Part shown: positions 18,715 through 27,738 of the stretch, in pieces
Layout of the letters: each line of letters begins with the position of its first letter
Position numbering within the stretch: position 1 is the first letter of the stretch
From: Gammaproteobacteria bacterium
Lineage (GTDB): Bacteria > Pseudomonadota > Gammaproteobacteria > Pseudomonadales > Azotimanducaceae
DNA length: 64,000 bases
Assembly (NCBI GenBank): GCA_016874135.1
Contig: VGVE01000001.1
Coordinates: 27,975-91,974, forward strand
Reading direction: 5' to 3'
Position numbers and translations under genes: made by a program
Notes under the pieces: generated by a model
Databases searched by the model: none
Told to the model about the DNA's origin: nothing
The model's input: the letters and a program-made list of their open reading frames with translations, nothing else

Positions 18715-19996
18715 CCACTGCCTGTGCGGTGTCGCCGTACTCTTCGCGTGAATCCCAGAGGCGTGCGGTCTTGATGACGTTGCCTGAGATCTGCATGGTC
18801 TCCACACAATAGGCCCCGATTCGGCAACAAATGTTGTTCTCCGGGATCATTTCCAGCTGTTCGAGCAAAAGGCCATTCAGGGTTCGTGGACCGCTGATCG
18901 GCAGTTCCCACTCAAGCGCCCGGTTGACGTCACGCAGCAGCGCCAAGCCGTCGATCAGATAACTGCCGTCGTCCTGCGGGTGGATGTCCGGCACACGCGC
19001 AGCGAAGTCCGAGGTGAATTCCCCGACGATCTCCTCAAGGATATCGTCGAGGGCCACGAGCCCCTGTACGTCGCCGTATTCGTCCACCACCAGGGCGCTA
19101 CGGCGCTTGTTCTTCTGGAAATTCACCAGCTGGGTATGCAGTGGAGTGCCTTCTGGCACGAAGTAGGGCTCCAGTGCGAGTGCGAGCAGATCCTCCCGGG
19201 TCAGATTTTCGCTGTTCAGATGCCGCGTGAGCCGGCGCAGATGCAGGATGCCGAGTACGTTGTTGATGTCCTCACGGTAGATCGGCAGCCGCGTATGGTG
19301 GCTGTTGGCGAGGATGGCGAGGATGTCTTTCATGTCGGCATCGATATCGATGCCGACGATTTCCGCTCGCGGCACCATGATGTCGTTTACGGTGACGTCA
19401 TCCAGATCAAGGATTGACAGCACCATCGACTGGTGCTGGCCAGGCAGGTTGGCGCTTTCGTTCACTACGGTACGAAACTCTTCTGCGCTCAGCTGATCAT
19501 CTTTTGAAACGTCCTTGATGAAGGGATGTACCCACAGGTTTGAGAGCCAGTTGGTGATGACGACCAGTGGATTCAACGCCGTTAGAATTGGTTGCAACGC
19601 ATGGACAGAGACGAAGGCGATTGGTTCAGGCCGGTTCGCAGCCAGTGTCTTGGGCCCGATCTCGGCAAAGATCAGGAAGACGAATGTCAGAACCCACGGA
19701 GCGACGATCACGCCGATGTCACCATACAGCCGTGCGCCGATCATGGTCGCTACGGTGGCGGCAGTGAAGTTCACCAGGTTGTTGCCGATGAGGATGACAC
19801 CAAGCAGGCGATCGGGCCGTTCCAGCAGAGCGCGCGCTTTGCGTGCGCTTAAGTGCCCGGTGTTGACGAGATGTCTCAACCGATACCGGTTCAGTGACAT
19901 CAGCGCAGTTTCAGAACCGGAGAAATAGGCGGATAGAATGGTCAGCACACCAAGCGAGCCGAACAGAAACGACAACGGGATGTCGTTGAGATTCAC
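18698..19996 (-). CDS. corB: CNNM/CorB-family membrane protein with CBS pair
   Basis: This 432-residue protein has an N-terminal DUF21/CNNM membrane domain with about four helices, including the family motif YFSGSETALMSLNR. Two CBS domains follow (about residues 205-330, for example VTVNDIMVPRAEIVGID), then a C-terminal CorC/HlyC domain (DGSYLIDGLALLRDVN). Members are linked to magnesium and divalent-cation homeostasis at the inner membrane. The four-base overlap with ypjD and the divergent ffh match the conserved yfjD-ypjD-ffh neighbourhood of gammaproteobacteria. The gene symbol is by synteny and domain layout; transport activity is not shown by sequence. Confidence 0.85.
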   Translation of the reverse strand: MNLNDIPLSFLFGSLGVLTILSAYFSGSETALMSLNRYRLRHLVNTGHLSARKARALLERPDRLLGVILIGNNLVNFTAATVATMIGARLYGDIGVIVAPWVLTFVFLIFAEIGPKTLAANRPEPIAFVSVHALQPILTALNPLVVITNWLSNLWVHPFIKDVSKDDQLSAEEFRTVVNESANLPGQHQSMVLSILDLDDVTVNDIMVPRAEIVGIDIDADMKDILAILANSHHTRLPIYREDINNVLGILHLRRLTRHLNSENLTREDLLALALEPYFVPEGTPLHTQLVNFQKNKRRSALVVDEYGDVQGLVALDDILEEIVGEFTSDFAARVPDIHPQDDGSYLIDGLALLRDVNRALEWELPISGPRTLNGLLLEQLEMIPENNICCRIGAYCVETMQISGNVIKTARLWDSREEYGDTAQAVEEAGI

Positions 19997-20811
19997 GTGC
20001 CGTTACCGAGCAGGACTTCCAGAACGAATTTGCTGCCGAAATAACCGAGTACAAGCAACGCAGTTGCGCCCAGCACCCATCGGCTGGCGGTAGTACCTCG
20101 CCAGCCAAACTGGTAGCGCCCGACCAGCAGGATGACGTAACCCAGCGCAGCGGCACTCAACAGGATCGTGTGGTGGACCAGGCGCTGCGCAAACATGTCA
20201 TCCAGGTAAAGGAAGCCACTGAGGATGCCAAGCACAAACAGCCCGAGCCCGGCCCAGATGGCAGCAAAGAGCAGACTTTCCATGGATTCGAGCGCCGGTA
20301 CATGGCGCAGCCAGTTCGTGCGGGTGCGGGCCTTGAGGTGCTTCTCGACGCCTCGCAGGAAGAGCGCCTGCAGGAATGCAAGCAGAAGCACGCTGCCGGC
20401 GATCATCGATACGATGACGTGCGGCAGTGTGCCGGTGTCGACAGGCTTGAACGTCGAGGCGTCCGCATTGGAAAGAAGGCGCCAAACCAGCGCCAGAATG
20501 TCCAGCGGCAGGAGCGCGAGCAACAGAATGGCCACCGGCAATCGGGCACTGGCCATGGTCACGAACAGTGTCATGACGAGCAACATCACGTTGAGCGCGT
20601 TGATTAGTTCAAGATCAAGCCCGGTTGGTTGGCTGATCGCACTCCAGATGGCGCCGAAGTGCATGACCATACCAAGGCCGATGCCTGTCCAGGCGAAAGG
20701 GCCGGGGTGAAACGTCTCGTGAGAGATACGACGCGAGAGTAGCACCAGGGCAACGCCGTAGCAGACGATGGCCGCGAGGCTGCTGAGTTGAGTGTCTATG
20801 GAAGGTGGCAT
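19993..20811 (-). CDS. ypjD: inner-membrane YpjD/CcsA-like protein
   Basis: This 272-residue polytopic membrane protein has about eight hydrophobic helices and resembles the cytochrome c assembly (CcsA/HemX-like) family as found in YpjD. Conserved histidines occur in helices, for example GMVMHFGAIW and LVHHTILLSAAALGYVIL, consistent with a haem-handling ancestor. No function has been firmly established for YpjD. It sits immediately upstream of, and overlaps, corB, and is divergent from ffh, the conserved arrangement. The ATG at 20809-20811 was chosen because the first helix follows directly. Confidence 0.82.
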   Translation of the reverse strand: MPPSIDTQLSSLAAIVCYGVALVLLSRRISHETFHPGPFAWTGIGLGMVMHFGAIWSAISQPTGLDLELINALNVMLLVMTLFVTMASARLPVAILLLALLPLDILALVWRLLSNADASTFKPVDTGTLPHVIVSMIAGSVLLLAFLQALFLRGVEKHLKARTRTNWLRHVPALESMESLLFAAIWAGLGLFVLGILSGFLYLDDMFAQRLVHHTILLSAAALGYVILLVGRYQFGWRGTTASRWVLGATALLVLGYFGSKFVLEVLLGNGT

Positions 20812-20864
20812 GGCTGGCTGGAACGCGGGTCAGTGTGGCACAAGCCGCCAGAGGTCGGAAGTCC

Positions 20865-20870
20865 TATAAT
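20865..20870 (+). promoter_or_regulatory. putative -10 element of the ffh promoter
   Basis: A perfect TATAAT lies 60 bases before the ffh ATG. No good -35 hexamer is seen at 17-18 bases upstream, so only the -10 is claimed. Confidence 0.5.
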
Positions 20871-20929
20871 CGCCGGCCATTTTCCGCCGGATTGTCGCTT
20901 CCGGCGTCTGTTTTGAGGGATGTATTGCC

Positions 20930-22309
20930 ATGTTTGAAACCCTGACCGAACGTTTGACCCAGACTCTCAAGGGGCTCACCGGCAAGTCAAAACTCACCGA
21001 AGACAACATTGCTGATGCGCTACGGGATGTGCGGCGGGCACTGCTTGAGGCGGATGTCGCCCTCGATGTGGTCAAGGACTTCACTGACTCGGTCCGCGCC
21101 AAGGCGGTGGGTCAGGAGGTGGGCGAAGCGCTCAACCCGGGCGAGTCCTTTATTCGCATCGTGCACGATGAACTGGTTCACATCATGGGCGAGGCTAACG
21201 ATGCCCTGAATCTGGCCTCCGTTCCACCCGCCATCGTTCTTATGGCCGGTCTGCAGGGCGCAGGCAAAACGACCACCGTCGCAAAGCTCGCACTGCTCCT
21301 CAAACAGCGGGAGAAAAAGAAGGTCGCGGTGGTGAGCGCCGACGTCTATCGACCCGCGGCCATCACCCAGCTGCAGACGCTTTCCGGTGATGTCGACGCC
21401 ATCTTCATTCCCTCATCGCCGAACGAAAAGCCGATTGATATTGCCCGCCGCGCGGTGGCGGAAGCGCGTACCGCGTTTGCCGATGTGCTTATCGTCGACA
21501 CTGCCGGACGCCTCGCGATCGACGCCGAGATGATGGCGGAGATCAAGGCGCTGCAGGATGACCTCAAGCCGGTGGAGACCCTGTTCGTCGTCGATGCCAT
21601 GACGGGCCAGGATGCGGCCCGCACCGCCAAGGTCTTCAATGACGCGCTGACGCTCACCGGGGTGGTTCTCGCCAAGGCGGATGGTGATGCGCGTGGGGGG
21701 GCGGCGTTGTCGGTGCGCTCGATCACCGGCAAACCCATCAAGTTCATCGGCATGGGTGAAAAGATCGATGCGCTCGAACCATTTTATCCTGATCGAATCG
21801 CCTCGCGGATCCTCGGTATGGGCGACATCCTGTCGCTCATCGAAGAAGCCACCCGCAAGGTGGATCGCCAGAAAGCCGAAAAACTTGCCCGCAAGATGGA
21901 GAAGGGGCGTTTCGACCTCGAGGACTTTCGCGACCAGCTGGCGCAGATGTCCAACATGGGTGGTATCACCAGCATGCTCGACAAGCTGCCGGGAATGAGC
22001 CAGCTGCCAAAGGCTGTGCAGGATCAGGTGGATGAGCGCCAGTTCAAACAGATGGCGGTGATCATCGATTCGATGACACCCCATGAGCGGCGATTCCCAG
22101 ACATCATCTCCGGTTCACGCAAACAACGCATCGCGCGAGGCAGCGGCACCGATATCGCCGACATCAACCGCCTGCTTAAACAGCACAAGCAGATGCAGAA
22201 GATGATGAAAAAATTCACGAAAAAAGGTGGCATCCAGAAGATGATGCGAGGCGTCCAGGCGATGCAGGGCATGATGGGTCAGCGTGGTGTTGCGGGGCGT
22301 CGCCGCTGA
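20930..22309 (+). CDS. ffh: signal recognition particle protein Ffh
   Basis: This 459-residue GTPase binds 4.5S RNA and signal sequences and targets ribosomes to the inner membrane via FtsY. The order of domains is an N domain (1-90), a G domain with GLQGAGKTTTVAKLA, DVYRPAAITQL, DTAGRL and a TKxD-type AKADGDARGGAAL, and a C-terminal methionine-rich M domain (about 300-450; for example MQKMMKKFTKKGG). Length and motifs are complete. It is divergent from ypjD and convergent with the RND permease gene 22 bases downstream. Confidence 0.97.
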   Translation: MFETLTERLTQTLKGLTGKSKLTEDNIADALRDVRRALLEADVALDVVKDFTDSVRAKAVGQEVGEALNPGESFIRIVHDELVHIMGEANDALNLASVPPAIVLMAGLQGAGKTTTVAKLALLLKQREKKKVAVVSADVYRPAAITQLQTLSGDVDAIFIPSSPNEKPIDIARRAVAEARTAFADVLIVDTAGRLAIDAEMMAEIKALQDDLKPVETLFVVDAMTGQDAARTAKVFNDALTLTGVVLAKADGDARGGAALSVRSITGKPIKFIGMGEKIDALEPFYPDRIASRILGMGDILSLIEEATRKVDRQKAEKLARKMEKGRFDLEDFRDQLAQMSNMGGITSMLDKLPGMSQLPKAVQDQVDERQFKQMAVIIDSMTPHERRFPDIISGSRKQRIARGSGTDIADINRLLKQHKQMQKMMKKFTKKGGIQKMMRGVQAMQGMMGQRGVAGRRR

Positions 22310-22331
22310 ACAGAAGTGTCAGGGCTGGTAC

Positions 22332-25300
22332 TTAAGTGACGGTTGCCGGCTCAACAGTTTCCGGGGTATTCACGACCGTTGTCCGGTGCTCGGATCTCAC
22401 CATCCGGAACAACGTCGGCACGGTATAGAGCGCGATCAGTGCCGAACCCAGAACGCCACCGGCAATCGCTGTAGCAAGAGGTGGCCAGAACTGGCCGCCA
22501 CCAAAAACAAGCGGCAGGAACCCACCCACAGTCGTCAGCGTTGTCGACACGATGTGACGGGTTGCATCAACGATCACGTCCGACATCGCTTCGATATCGC
22601 CTGTTACCGCTGCGGGTGACTCCCGCAGGCAGGAAATCACGATGATTGCGCCGTTGATCGCGATGCCGATCATTCCAAGCCCGCCCACCAGCGCCATGTA
22701 GCCGAAGGGATAACCAAAGAGGCGCACACCGAATAGCGCTAGCCCGAAACTCAGGACGGCGACGAGCCCGATGATGGCGGTGTAGCGGAATGAGTTCATG
22801 GAAAGGGTGACGACCACCAGCATCGCCAGAGCGAATGTCAGGAACATGCCCGCAAGATTTCCGGACGCTCCCGCGCTCTCTTCGGCTTCTCCGGCAATCT
22901 CCAGACGATAACCCTCGGGGACGGTAAACCCTTCGGATTTGATACGTTCCAGCGCGGCACCCAATACGCCGGCGGGCAAGGTGAAAGGCCAGACAAAACC
23001 CTGCACGGTTGACACTCGCTCGCCCTGGAATCGTTCAATGCCTGATGCCGCCGGCTCCAGACGCCACGAACCCATCTGGTCGAGTGGTGCAGGCGCTCCA
23101 TTGCGGGTAGGGACAGGCAACGCGGCGAGATCACCAGTGTCATCACGAAAGGCGTTCGCCAAGCGGACACGCACCGGAATCGAGGTGTTGCCTTCCTGTA
23201 CGGTGGCGACGGTCAAGCCGAGCAGGGACCCCGCGAGATGCCGGGTGAAATCGCCGGTCATCAAACCTGCCTGGGCGGTCGCTATCTCCGCCGGAGCAAA
23301 CACCACCTTGGGTTCGGATTGGGTGGCGAGCGCACGGGTATAGGTGATGCCATCGGTCAGGGAAAGCAGGCGCCGAAGCTCAAGCGACAAGGATTTCAGA
23401 GTTTCCGGATCTGGCCCGACGATCCTGAGCTCAACAGGTGCGCTTACGGGTGGTCCTTGTTCGAATGGCAGGGCCATCACCTCACCTTCGGGTAGTGCTG
23501 TCATCAGCTCACGCTGCAGACCGGGCAGGAGCAAACGGGTTGCTTCTGGCGAGGTCGTGGTCACCCAGCCCTGCGCAAAGCTGGCGATGCCATCGCCCTG
23601 GGAGATGGCGTTGTAATAGACGCGTGGTGAACTCTGGCCGATGGACCAATACGAGTCGACGATGTCGGGATGAGCTTTCAACAACGCATCGATGCGTTCC
23701 ACAGCCAGACGTGTTTCATGGATCGAGATATGCGCCGGAAGCTGCACCTGAATCTGGAACTGATTGCGATCAACTGCGGGAAAGAACTGGTTGGTGAGCG
23801 TCGGGAACAGCAGGAAACCAAGTACAGGCAAAACCAGCCCCGCAGTGATGCCGATCCATGGTCGGCTGATCGCTGTGAAAACACTCCGCCGGTAACGCGC
23901 TGACAGGCGCGCGGATGTCCAGCCCTGATGCCACCAGCGGGATTGTTTTTGGGAGGGCCACCGCTGGTCGATAAACCCGGCAAGAGCAGGAATAACCGTC
24001 AGTGCGAGCACAAAAGAGCTGCCTACCGCGAGGCAAACCGTCGAACCCAGTGTGCCGGTGAAATCGCCGACGCCACCCGGTGCCAACGCAATGGGCATGA
24101 ACGCGAACACGGTGGTTGCGGTCGACGCGAACAGTGGCACCGTCAAATGGCGGACTGACGTGGACAGCGCGACGGCGACAGGTGCGCCACGACTGCGCCG
24201 CAGCTGGTAGTCGTCGGTAATGACGATGGCGTTATCGATGAGGAGTCCGAGAGAGATGATGAGGCCGGTAACCGACATCTGGTGCAGCGGAATGTCGAGC
24301 AGTTGCATGCCGATCAACACCATGGCACTCGACAGTGGCAGCGACACGCCGACGATGAGGGCGGATCGCAGCCCCATCGAAACCAGCAGGATCAGCAGGA
24401 CGAGGACAAGCGAGAACACCAGGTTGACCGCGAGGGTCTGCAGGCGGTCGTCGGTGTATTGGTTCTGGTCGTAAACAACATTGACGCCGACGCTTGCCGG
24501 CGAACTGGCACTGAACGCATCAACAGTTGCACGTGCCCGGTTGACCCAGTCGCCGATGTTGAGTCCCGGTTGCATCGTGGCCGACACCAGAACCACTTCC
24601 TGGCCTCGATGCAAAGCGATGTCGGCAGGTGGGTCCTGGCGGAGTTTGGAAACCGCGCCGAGATCGCCCAGACGCAGCAGATTGCCTTCGTTGGGCGACG
24701 ATACCGGGATGCCCGCAATCCGTTCGATGGTGTCGAGTTCGGCATCGACTTCGACGAGCATGTCCGTGCCGGCGGCGCGCAGGCGACCGGAAGCACTCTT
24801 CGTATCCGCCGACTGGATCGCCTGACTGACGGCGTCAGTTGTCAAACCCGCCCGGGCGAGGCGATGTGGATCCAGCGCCACGAGAATTTCTTCGTCTGCT
24901 TCGCCGTAGAGATCGGTTTCTTCTGTACCACCCAGGTTTGCAAGCTTGAGTTCAAGCGCTCGGGCAAGCCGGGAAAGCAGGTTAAGTTCCGGCGGCGATG
25001 TACCTTTCCAGCTGAATTCCACGACCAGCGTCGCCGCTAGAGGACGTGACATTTCCAGCACGGGAACTGTGGCGCCTGCAGGCAGGTCGGGAGTGGTTTC
25101 GGTGAGCTTGTCGCGTATCTCTGACCAGGTGACATCCACTTCATCGGCACCCACCTCGTCGTAGAGCTCGATCGAAACCAGTGAAAAACCGGCACGTGAA
25201 ACCGAGGACAGCTGGCGAATTTCCGGAATTTCGCGCAGCCGCGTCTCAATCGGCTCGCTGACCAGCGATTCCATGCGTTCGGCCGTGGCGCCGGGCACCC

Positions 25301-25508
25301 AGGTTTTAACCGTTGCCCAACGCTCCGTCATCGTTGGATCTTCCTGGCGAGGAAGTGCAAGGAACGCGCTGATCCCCAACAGGATGACCGCAAGAATGCT
25401 GAGTGCGGTCAATCTGGGCTGAACAAAGAACAGCCCGCCGGTTGCCTGCGCATGTGCGGAAGGAGGCGACTCAGGTGGTAACTCTGGACGATCAATACGC
25501 GCGTTCAT
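22332..25508 (-). CDS. RND-family efflux permease
   Basis: This 1058-residue inner-membrane protein has the RND layout: one N-terminal helix, a large periplasmic porter domain, six helices, a second porter domain and six more helices. Such pumps use the proton gradient to expel drugs, dyes or lipids through a tripartite complex. In TM4 the usual Asp-Asp pair of AcrB is Asp-Asn (LGLLIDNAIVITDD), a variant seen in some RND subgroups. It overlaps the adaptor gene by four bases, so the two are co-translated. No outer-membrane TolC-like gene is in the operon; a shared one elsewhere is likely. The substrate is unknown. Confidence 0.93.
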   Translation of the reverse strand: MNARIDRPELPPESPPSAHAQATGGLFFVQPRLTALSILAVILLGISAFLALPRQEDPTMTERWATVKTWVPGATAERMESLVSEPIETRLREIPEIRQLSSVSRAGFSLVSIELYDEVGADEVDVTWSEIRDKLTETTPDLPAGATVPVLEMSRPLAATLVVEFSWKGTSPPELNLLSRLARALELKLANLGGTEETDLYGEADEEILVALDPHRLARAGLTTDAVSQAIQSADTKSASGRLRAAGTDMLVEVDAELDTIERIAGIPVSSPNEGNLLRLGDLGAVSKLRQDPPADIALHRGQEVVLVSATMQPGLNIGDWVNRARATVDAFSASSPASVGVNVVYDQNQYTDDRLQTLAVNLVFSLVLVLLILLVSMGLRSALIVGVSLPLSSAMVLIGMQLLDIPLHQMSVTGLIISLGLLIDNAIVITDDYQLRRSRGAPVAVALSTSVRHLTVPLFASTATTVFAFMPIALAPGGVGDFTGTLGSTVCLAVGSSFVLALTVIPALAGFIDQRWPSQKQSRWWHQGWTSARLSARYRRSVFTAISRPWIGITAGLVLPVLGFLLFPTLTNQFFPAVDRNQFQIQVQLPAHISIHETRLAVERIDALLKAHPDIVDSYWSIGQSSPRVYYNAISQGDGIASFAQGWVTTTSPEATRLLLPGLQRELMTALPEGEVMALPFEQGPPVSAPVELRIVGPDPETLKSLSLELRRLLSLTDGITYTRALATQSEPKVVFAPAEIATAQAGLMTGDFTRHLAGSLLGLTVATVQEGNTSIPVRVRLANAFRDDTGDLAALPVPTRNGAPAPLDQMGSWRLEPAASGIERFQGERVSTVQGFVWPFTLPAGVLGAALERIKSEGFTVPEGYRLEIAGEAEESAGASGNLAGMFLTFALAMLVVVTLSMNSFRYTAIIGLVAVLSFGLALFGVRLFGYPFGYMALVGGLGMIGIAINGAIIVISCLRESPAAVTGDIEAMSDVIVDATRHIVSTTLTTVGGFLPLVFGGGQFWPPLATAIAGGVLGSALIALYTVPTLFRMVRSEHRTTVVNTPETVEPATVT

Positions 25509-26758
25509 CGGCCTGTTACCGCACCTCCGGCGACAATCTGCACGCGCTGCCCGGGCACAATACGATTGACTCCTGCGCTGATCAGTTTTTCACCAGCCTG
25601 TACGGTTCCGCGAACGAAGGCGTCCGTTGATTCTGAATGCAGCACCTCCACGAGACGCCGCTCAGTGATGTTGTCAGCGTTGACGACGTAGACCGACCAG
25701 AGACCGCGTTCAGCTTCGGTCAGTGCGGCTACGGGCACCCAGAAACCATTGATTTCCCATTGGTGCGGGAGACGCAGTTCAACCACTGCGCCCGGCGGCA
25801 CCGCTGGTTCTTCAAGACGGAAAACTGCGGTCTGTGTTCGGGAAACCGGATCAACCTCTGGCAGAACTGCTAGCAGAGCGGCGACAACCGGATTCCCCTG
25901 CCATTGGATTTCGAAGCGGGGCGAAGCGCCGATGAGCGCAGCTGAAGTGTCCGGAATGCCAAAACGCGCTTCGATGGTCTCAGTGTCCACGAGTCGCAGT
26001 ACCGGCTCCCCCGGCCGTATCTGGGTGCCTTCATCACGCATGCGCGTTTGGATCGTTCCTGCGAAAGGCGCGACGATCCTGGATTCATCAAGCGCAATGC
26101 GCGCGCTCTTCTCCTGCGCTTCACTTCGTTTGAGACTCGCTTCTGCAACCCCGCGGTGGGCAAGACGAGCACGCAACACGGAAATCGTTTCATCGTGTTG
26201 ATGAGAGGACACATGTCCTTTCTCGCGCAGGTCGCCAAAGCGTCGCTCCGCCTTTTGGGCGATTTCGAGTTCTGCAGTCGCCGCGGCTAACGCCGCACGC
26301 GCGACGGCTACATCCGCAACCGCCGAATTCACTGCCGCCTCAAAACTCTCAGGCCGCAAGCGGGCGAGCACTGCGCCGGCTTCGACGCGATCGCCCCAGT
26401 CGACAGCAACGGACTCGATTTCGCCGCTGTGTTTGAATCCGAGGTCGGTGGCTCGGGCGGCCAGTGTCATGCCGCCGTAGGCGCGCCAGGTGGATCGGGT
26501 CTTTCCGTCCTCGAGGATCGCAACTGAGACGGGCAGAGGGAGCGCAGGGGTTTCCGCGGCGTTGCCGGTGGCGAAGATGACCATGAACAGCAGAAACGTG
26601 AGTGATGGGGTCAGAAAAAGGGGCGAGCTGAAGGCTTCAACTCGAGGTGTGTCCGTGTGCGGACGCCCGCGAGGTGTGTCCACGTGTAGACGAGGTGTGT
26701 CCACGCGTGGACGCGATCCAGACCAAGGGGCGGGGAGATAGATGCGTGTATTGGTCAT
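25505..26758 (-). CDS. RND periplasmic adaptor (membrane fusion protein)
   Basis: This 417-residue adaptor bridges the RND permease to an outer-membrane channel. It has a hydrophobic export segment (about residues 46-63), a lipoyl/barrel-sandwich region (SVAVDWGDRVEAGAVLARLRP), a coiled-coil hairpin rich in Ala, Glu and Arg, and the second half-motif RIVAPFAGTIQTRMRDEGTQ. The N-terminus is odd. Between about residues 16 and 40 it translates three palindromic DNA repeats, giving repeated V/T-D-T-P-R. The true start may therefore be downstream of the ATG at 26758, for which no ribosome site is visible. The divergent TetR gene is the likely regulator. Confidence 0.88.
   Translation of the reverse strand: MTNTRIYLPAPWSGSRPRVDTPRLHVDTPRGRPHTDTPRVEAFSSPLFLTPSLTFLLFMVIFATGNAAETPALPLPVSVAILEDGKTRSTWRAYGGMTLAARATDLGFKHSGEIESVAVDWGDRVEAGAVLARLRPESFEAAVNSAVADVAVARAALAAATAELEIAQKAERRFGDLREKGHVSSHQHDETISVLRARLAHRGVAEASLKRSEAQEKSARIALDESRIVAPFAGTIQTRMRDEGTQIRPGEPVLRLVDTETIEARFGIPDTSAALIGASPRFEIQWQGNPVVAALLAVLPEVDPVSRTQTAVFRLEEPAVPPGAVVELRLPHQWEINGFWVPVAALTEAERGLWSVYVVNADNITERRLVEVLHSESTDAFVRGTVQAGEKLISAGVNRIVPGQRVQIVAGGAVTGR
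26644..26712. repeat. three 21-bp palindromic repeats, likely operator sites
   Basis: Copies lie at 26644-26664, 26671-26691 and 26692-26712. Each reads GAGGTGTGTCC, six to seven variable bases, then GAC. The third contains the perfect 14-bp palindrome GTCCACGCGTGGAC (26699-26712), and the other two are imperfect versions of it. Copies 2 and 3 are directly adjacent (21 bp, two helical turns). Copy 1 is offset by six extra bases. They lie between the RND adaptor and the TetR gene, where a TetR dimer would be expected to bind. All spacings are multiples of three and the repeats are translated in the adaptor frame. Confidence 0.6.
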
Positions 26759-26878
26759 ATGTGAGCAACGCTACTATTGTGATCAATGCTAACATTCGAT
26801 TCGTTTTGGTCAACCCGAAGAAAGTAGGCGGGGTGGGACAGACCACATAAAGTGACTATCGGAGGTTGGGGGAAGCCG

Positions 26879-27586
26879 ATGAGCAGTGAGGTGGTGGAGG
26901 GTGGGGAGATGAACACCGAGGAGATGAAGAGTGAGGTCCAACCGGAGGCATCCGCCCGTCGTTCTGCCTATCACCATGGCGATCTGCCCGGCACGCTCAT
27001 GGACCTCGGGGTGCAGCACATTGCCCGCGAAGGTATTGAAAAGCTGAGTCTGCGGGCCTTGGCGCGGGAAGCAGGTGTGTCGCCGACGGCGCCTTATCGC
27101 CACTTTCCTACCCGTCTCTGCCTACTTGCGGGTATCGCTACGAGGGGATTCAGACGGCTGACGGAGCGGATGCGCCTAGCCCTCCAGGACTCGGCTGACC
27201 CGAACGAACGGTTTGTGAAATTCGGGCAGGCTTATCTCGATTTTGCCTGTGAAGAGCCCGTGAGTTACGAACTGATGTTCGGCGGCGCCATCGAGTTTGA
27301 TCGTTATCCTATGCTTCACGAGGCAGCGGAAGCGAGCTTCGGTCAGCTGCTCGAAGTGTTGCGCAATACTGTAGACGCCTCGGTTTCGGATGAGGAAATT
27401 CAGTTGCTCGCGGGTTCCGTCTGGGCAGGAGTGCATGGGATGGCAGCGCTGCTGATTAGCAAGCTGCGCACTCGTAGGCAGACTGCAAACCGGTCATCTG
27501 CAGTCGCAGCGATAGAGCGGCTCGCGGCGGAGCCGGAACGGGCGTTGCGACTTCTTCTGGGGTCCGTGCTGCGTTCCCGCACCTGA
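26879..27586 (+). CDS. TetR-family transcriptional regulator
   Basis: This 235-residue protein has an N-terminal TetR-type helix-turn-helix (about residues 25-75: LSLRALAREAGVSPTAPYRHF). A larger ligand-binding C-terminal domain follows, of the kind found after the YHHGDL start motif. Such proteins usually repress a neighbouring efflux operon until a ligand binds. It is divergent from the RND adaptor/permease operon, and three palindromic repeats lie just before that operon. The ATG at 26879 follows a GGAGG/GGGGGAAG region; a GTG at 26852 is in frame but less convincing. Confidence 0.88.
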   Translation: MSSEVVEGGEMNTEEMKSEVQPEASARRSAYHHGDLPGTLMDLGVQHIAREGIEKLSLRALAREAGVSPTAPYRHFPTRLCLLAGIATRGFRRLTERMRLALQDSADPNERFVKFGQAYLDFACEEPVSYELMFGGAIEFDRYPMLHEAAEASFGQLLEVLRNTVDASVSDEEIQLLAGSVWAGVHGMAALLISKLRTRRQTANRSSAVAAIERLAAEPERALRLLLGSVLRSRT

Positions 27587-27738
27587 TTGGCGTTGTCTGG
27601 CGAGAACGGGCCTGTTGCACGTTCGCGGGCAAGTCCCCGTGTTCCTTTCTACACTGCAAGGGACTGCGAGTAGTCCGCTGTTCCCCATGATGGGCCGGAT
27701 GCGAGTGCAGGATAATCCTCAACTGGACAGGAGGCGCG

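Noticed and set aside
22284..22619. A 111-codon plus-strand frame after ffh
   Set aside because: It is opposite the conserved C-terminus of the RND permease and has no domain.
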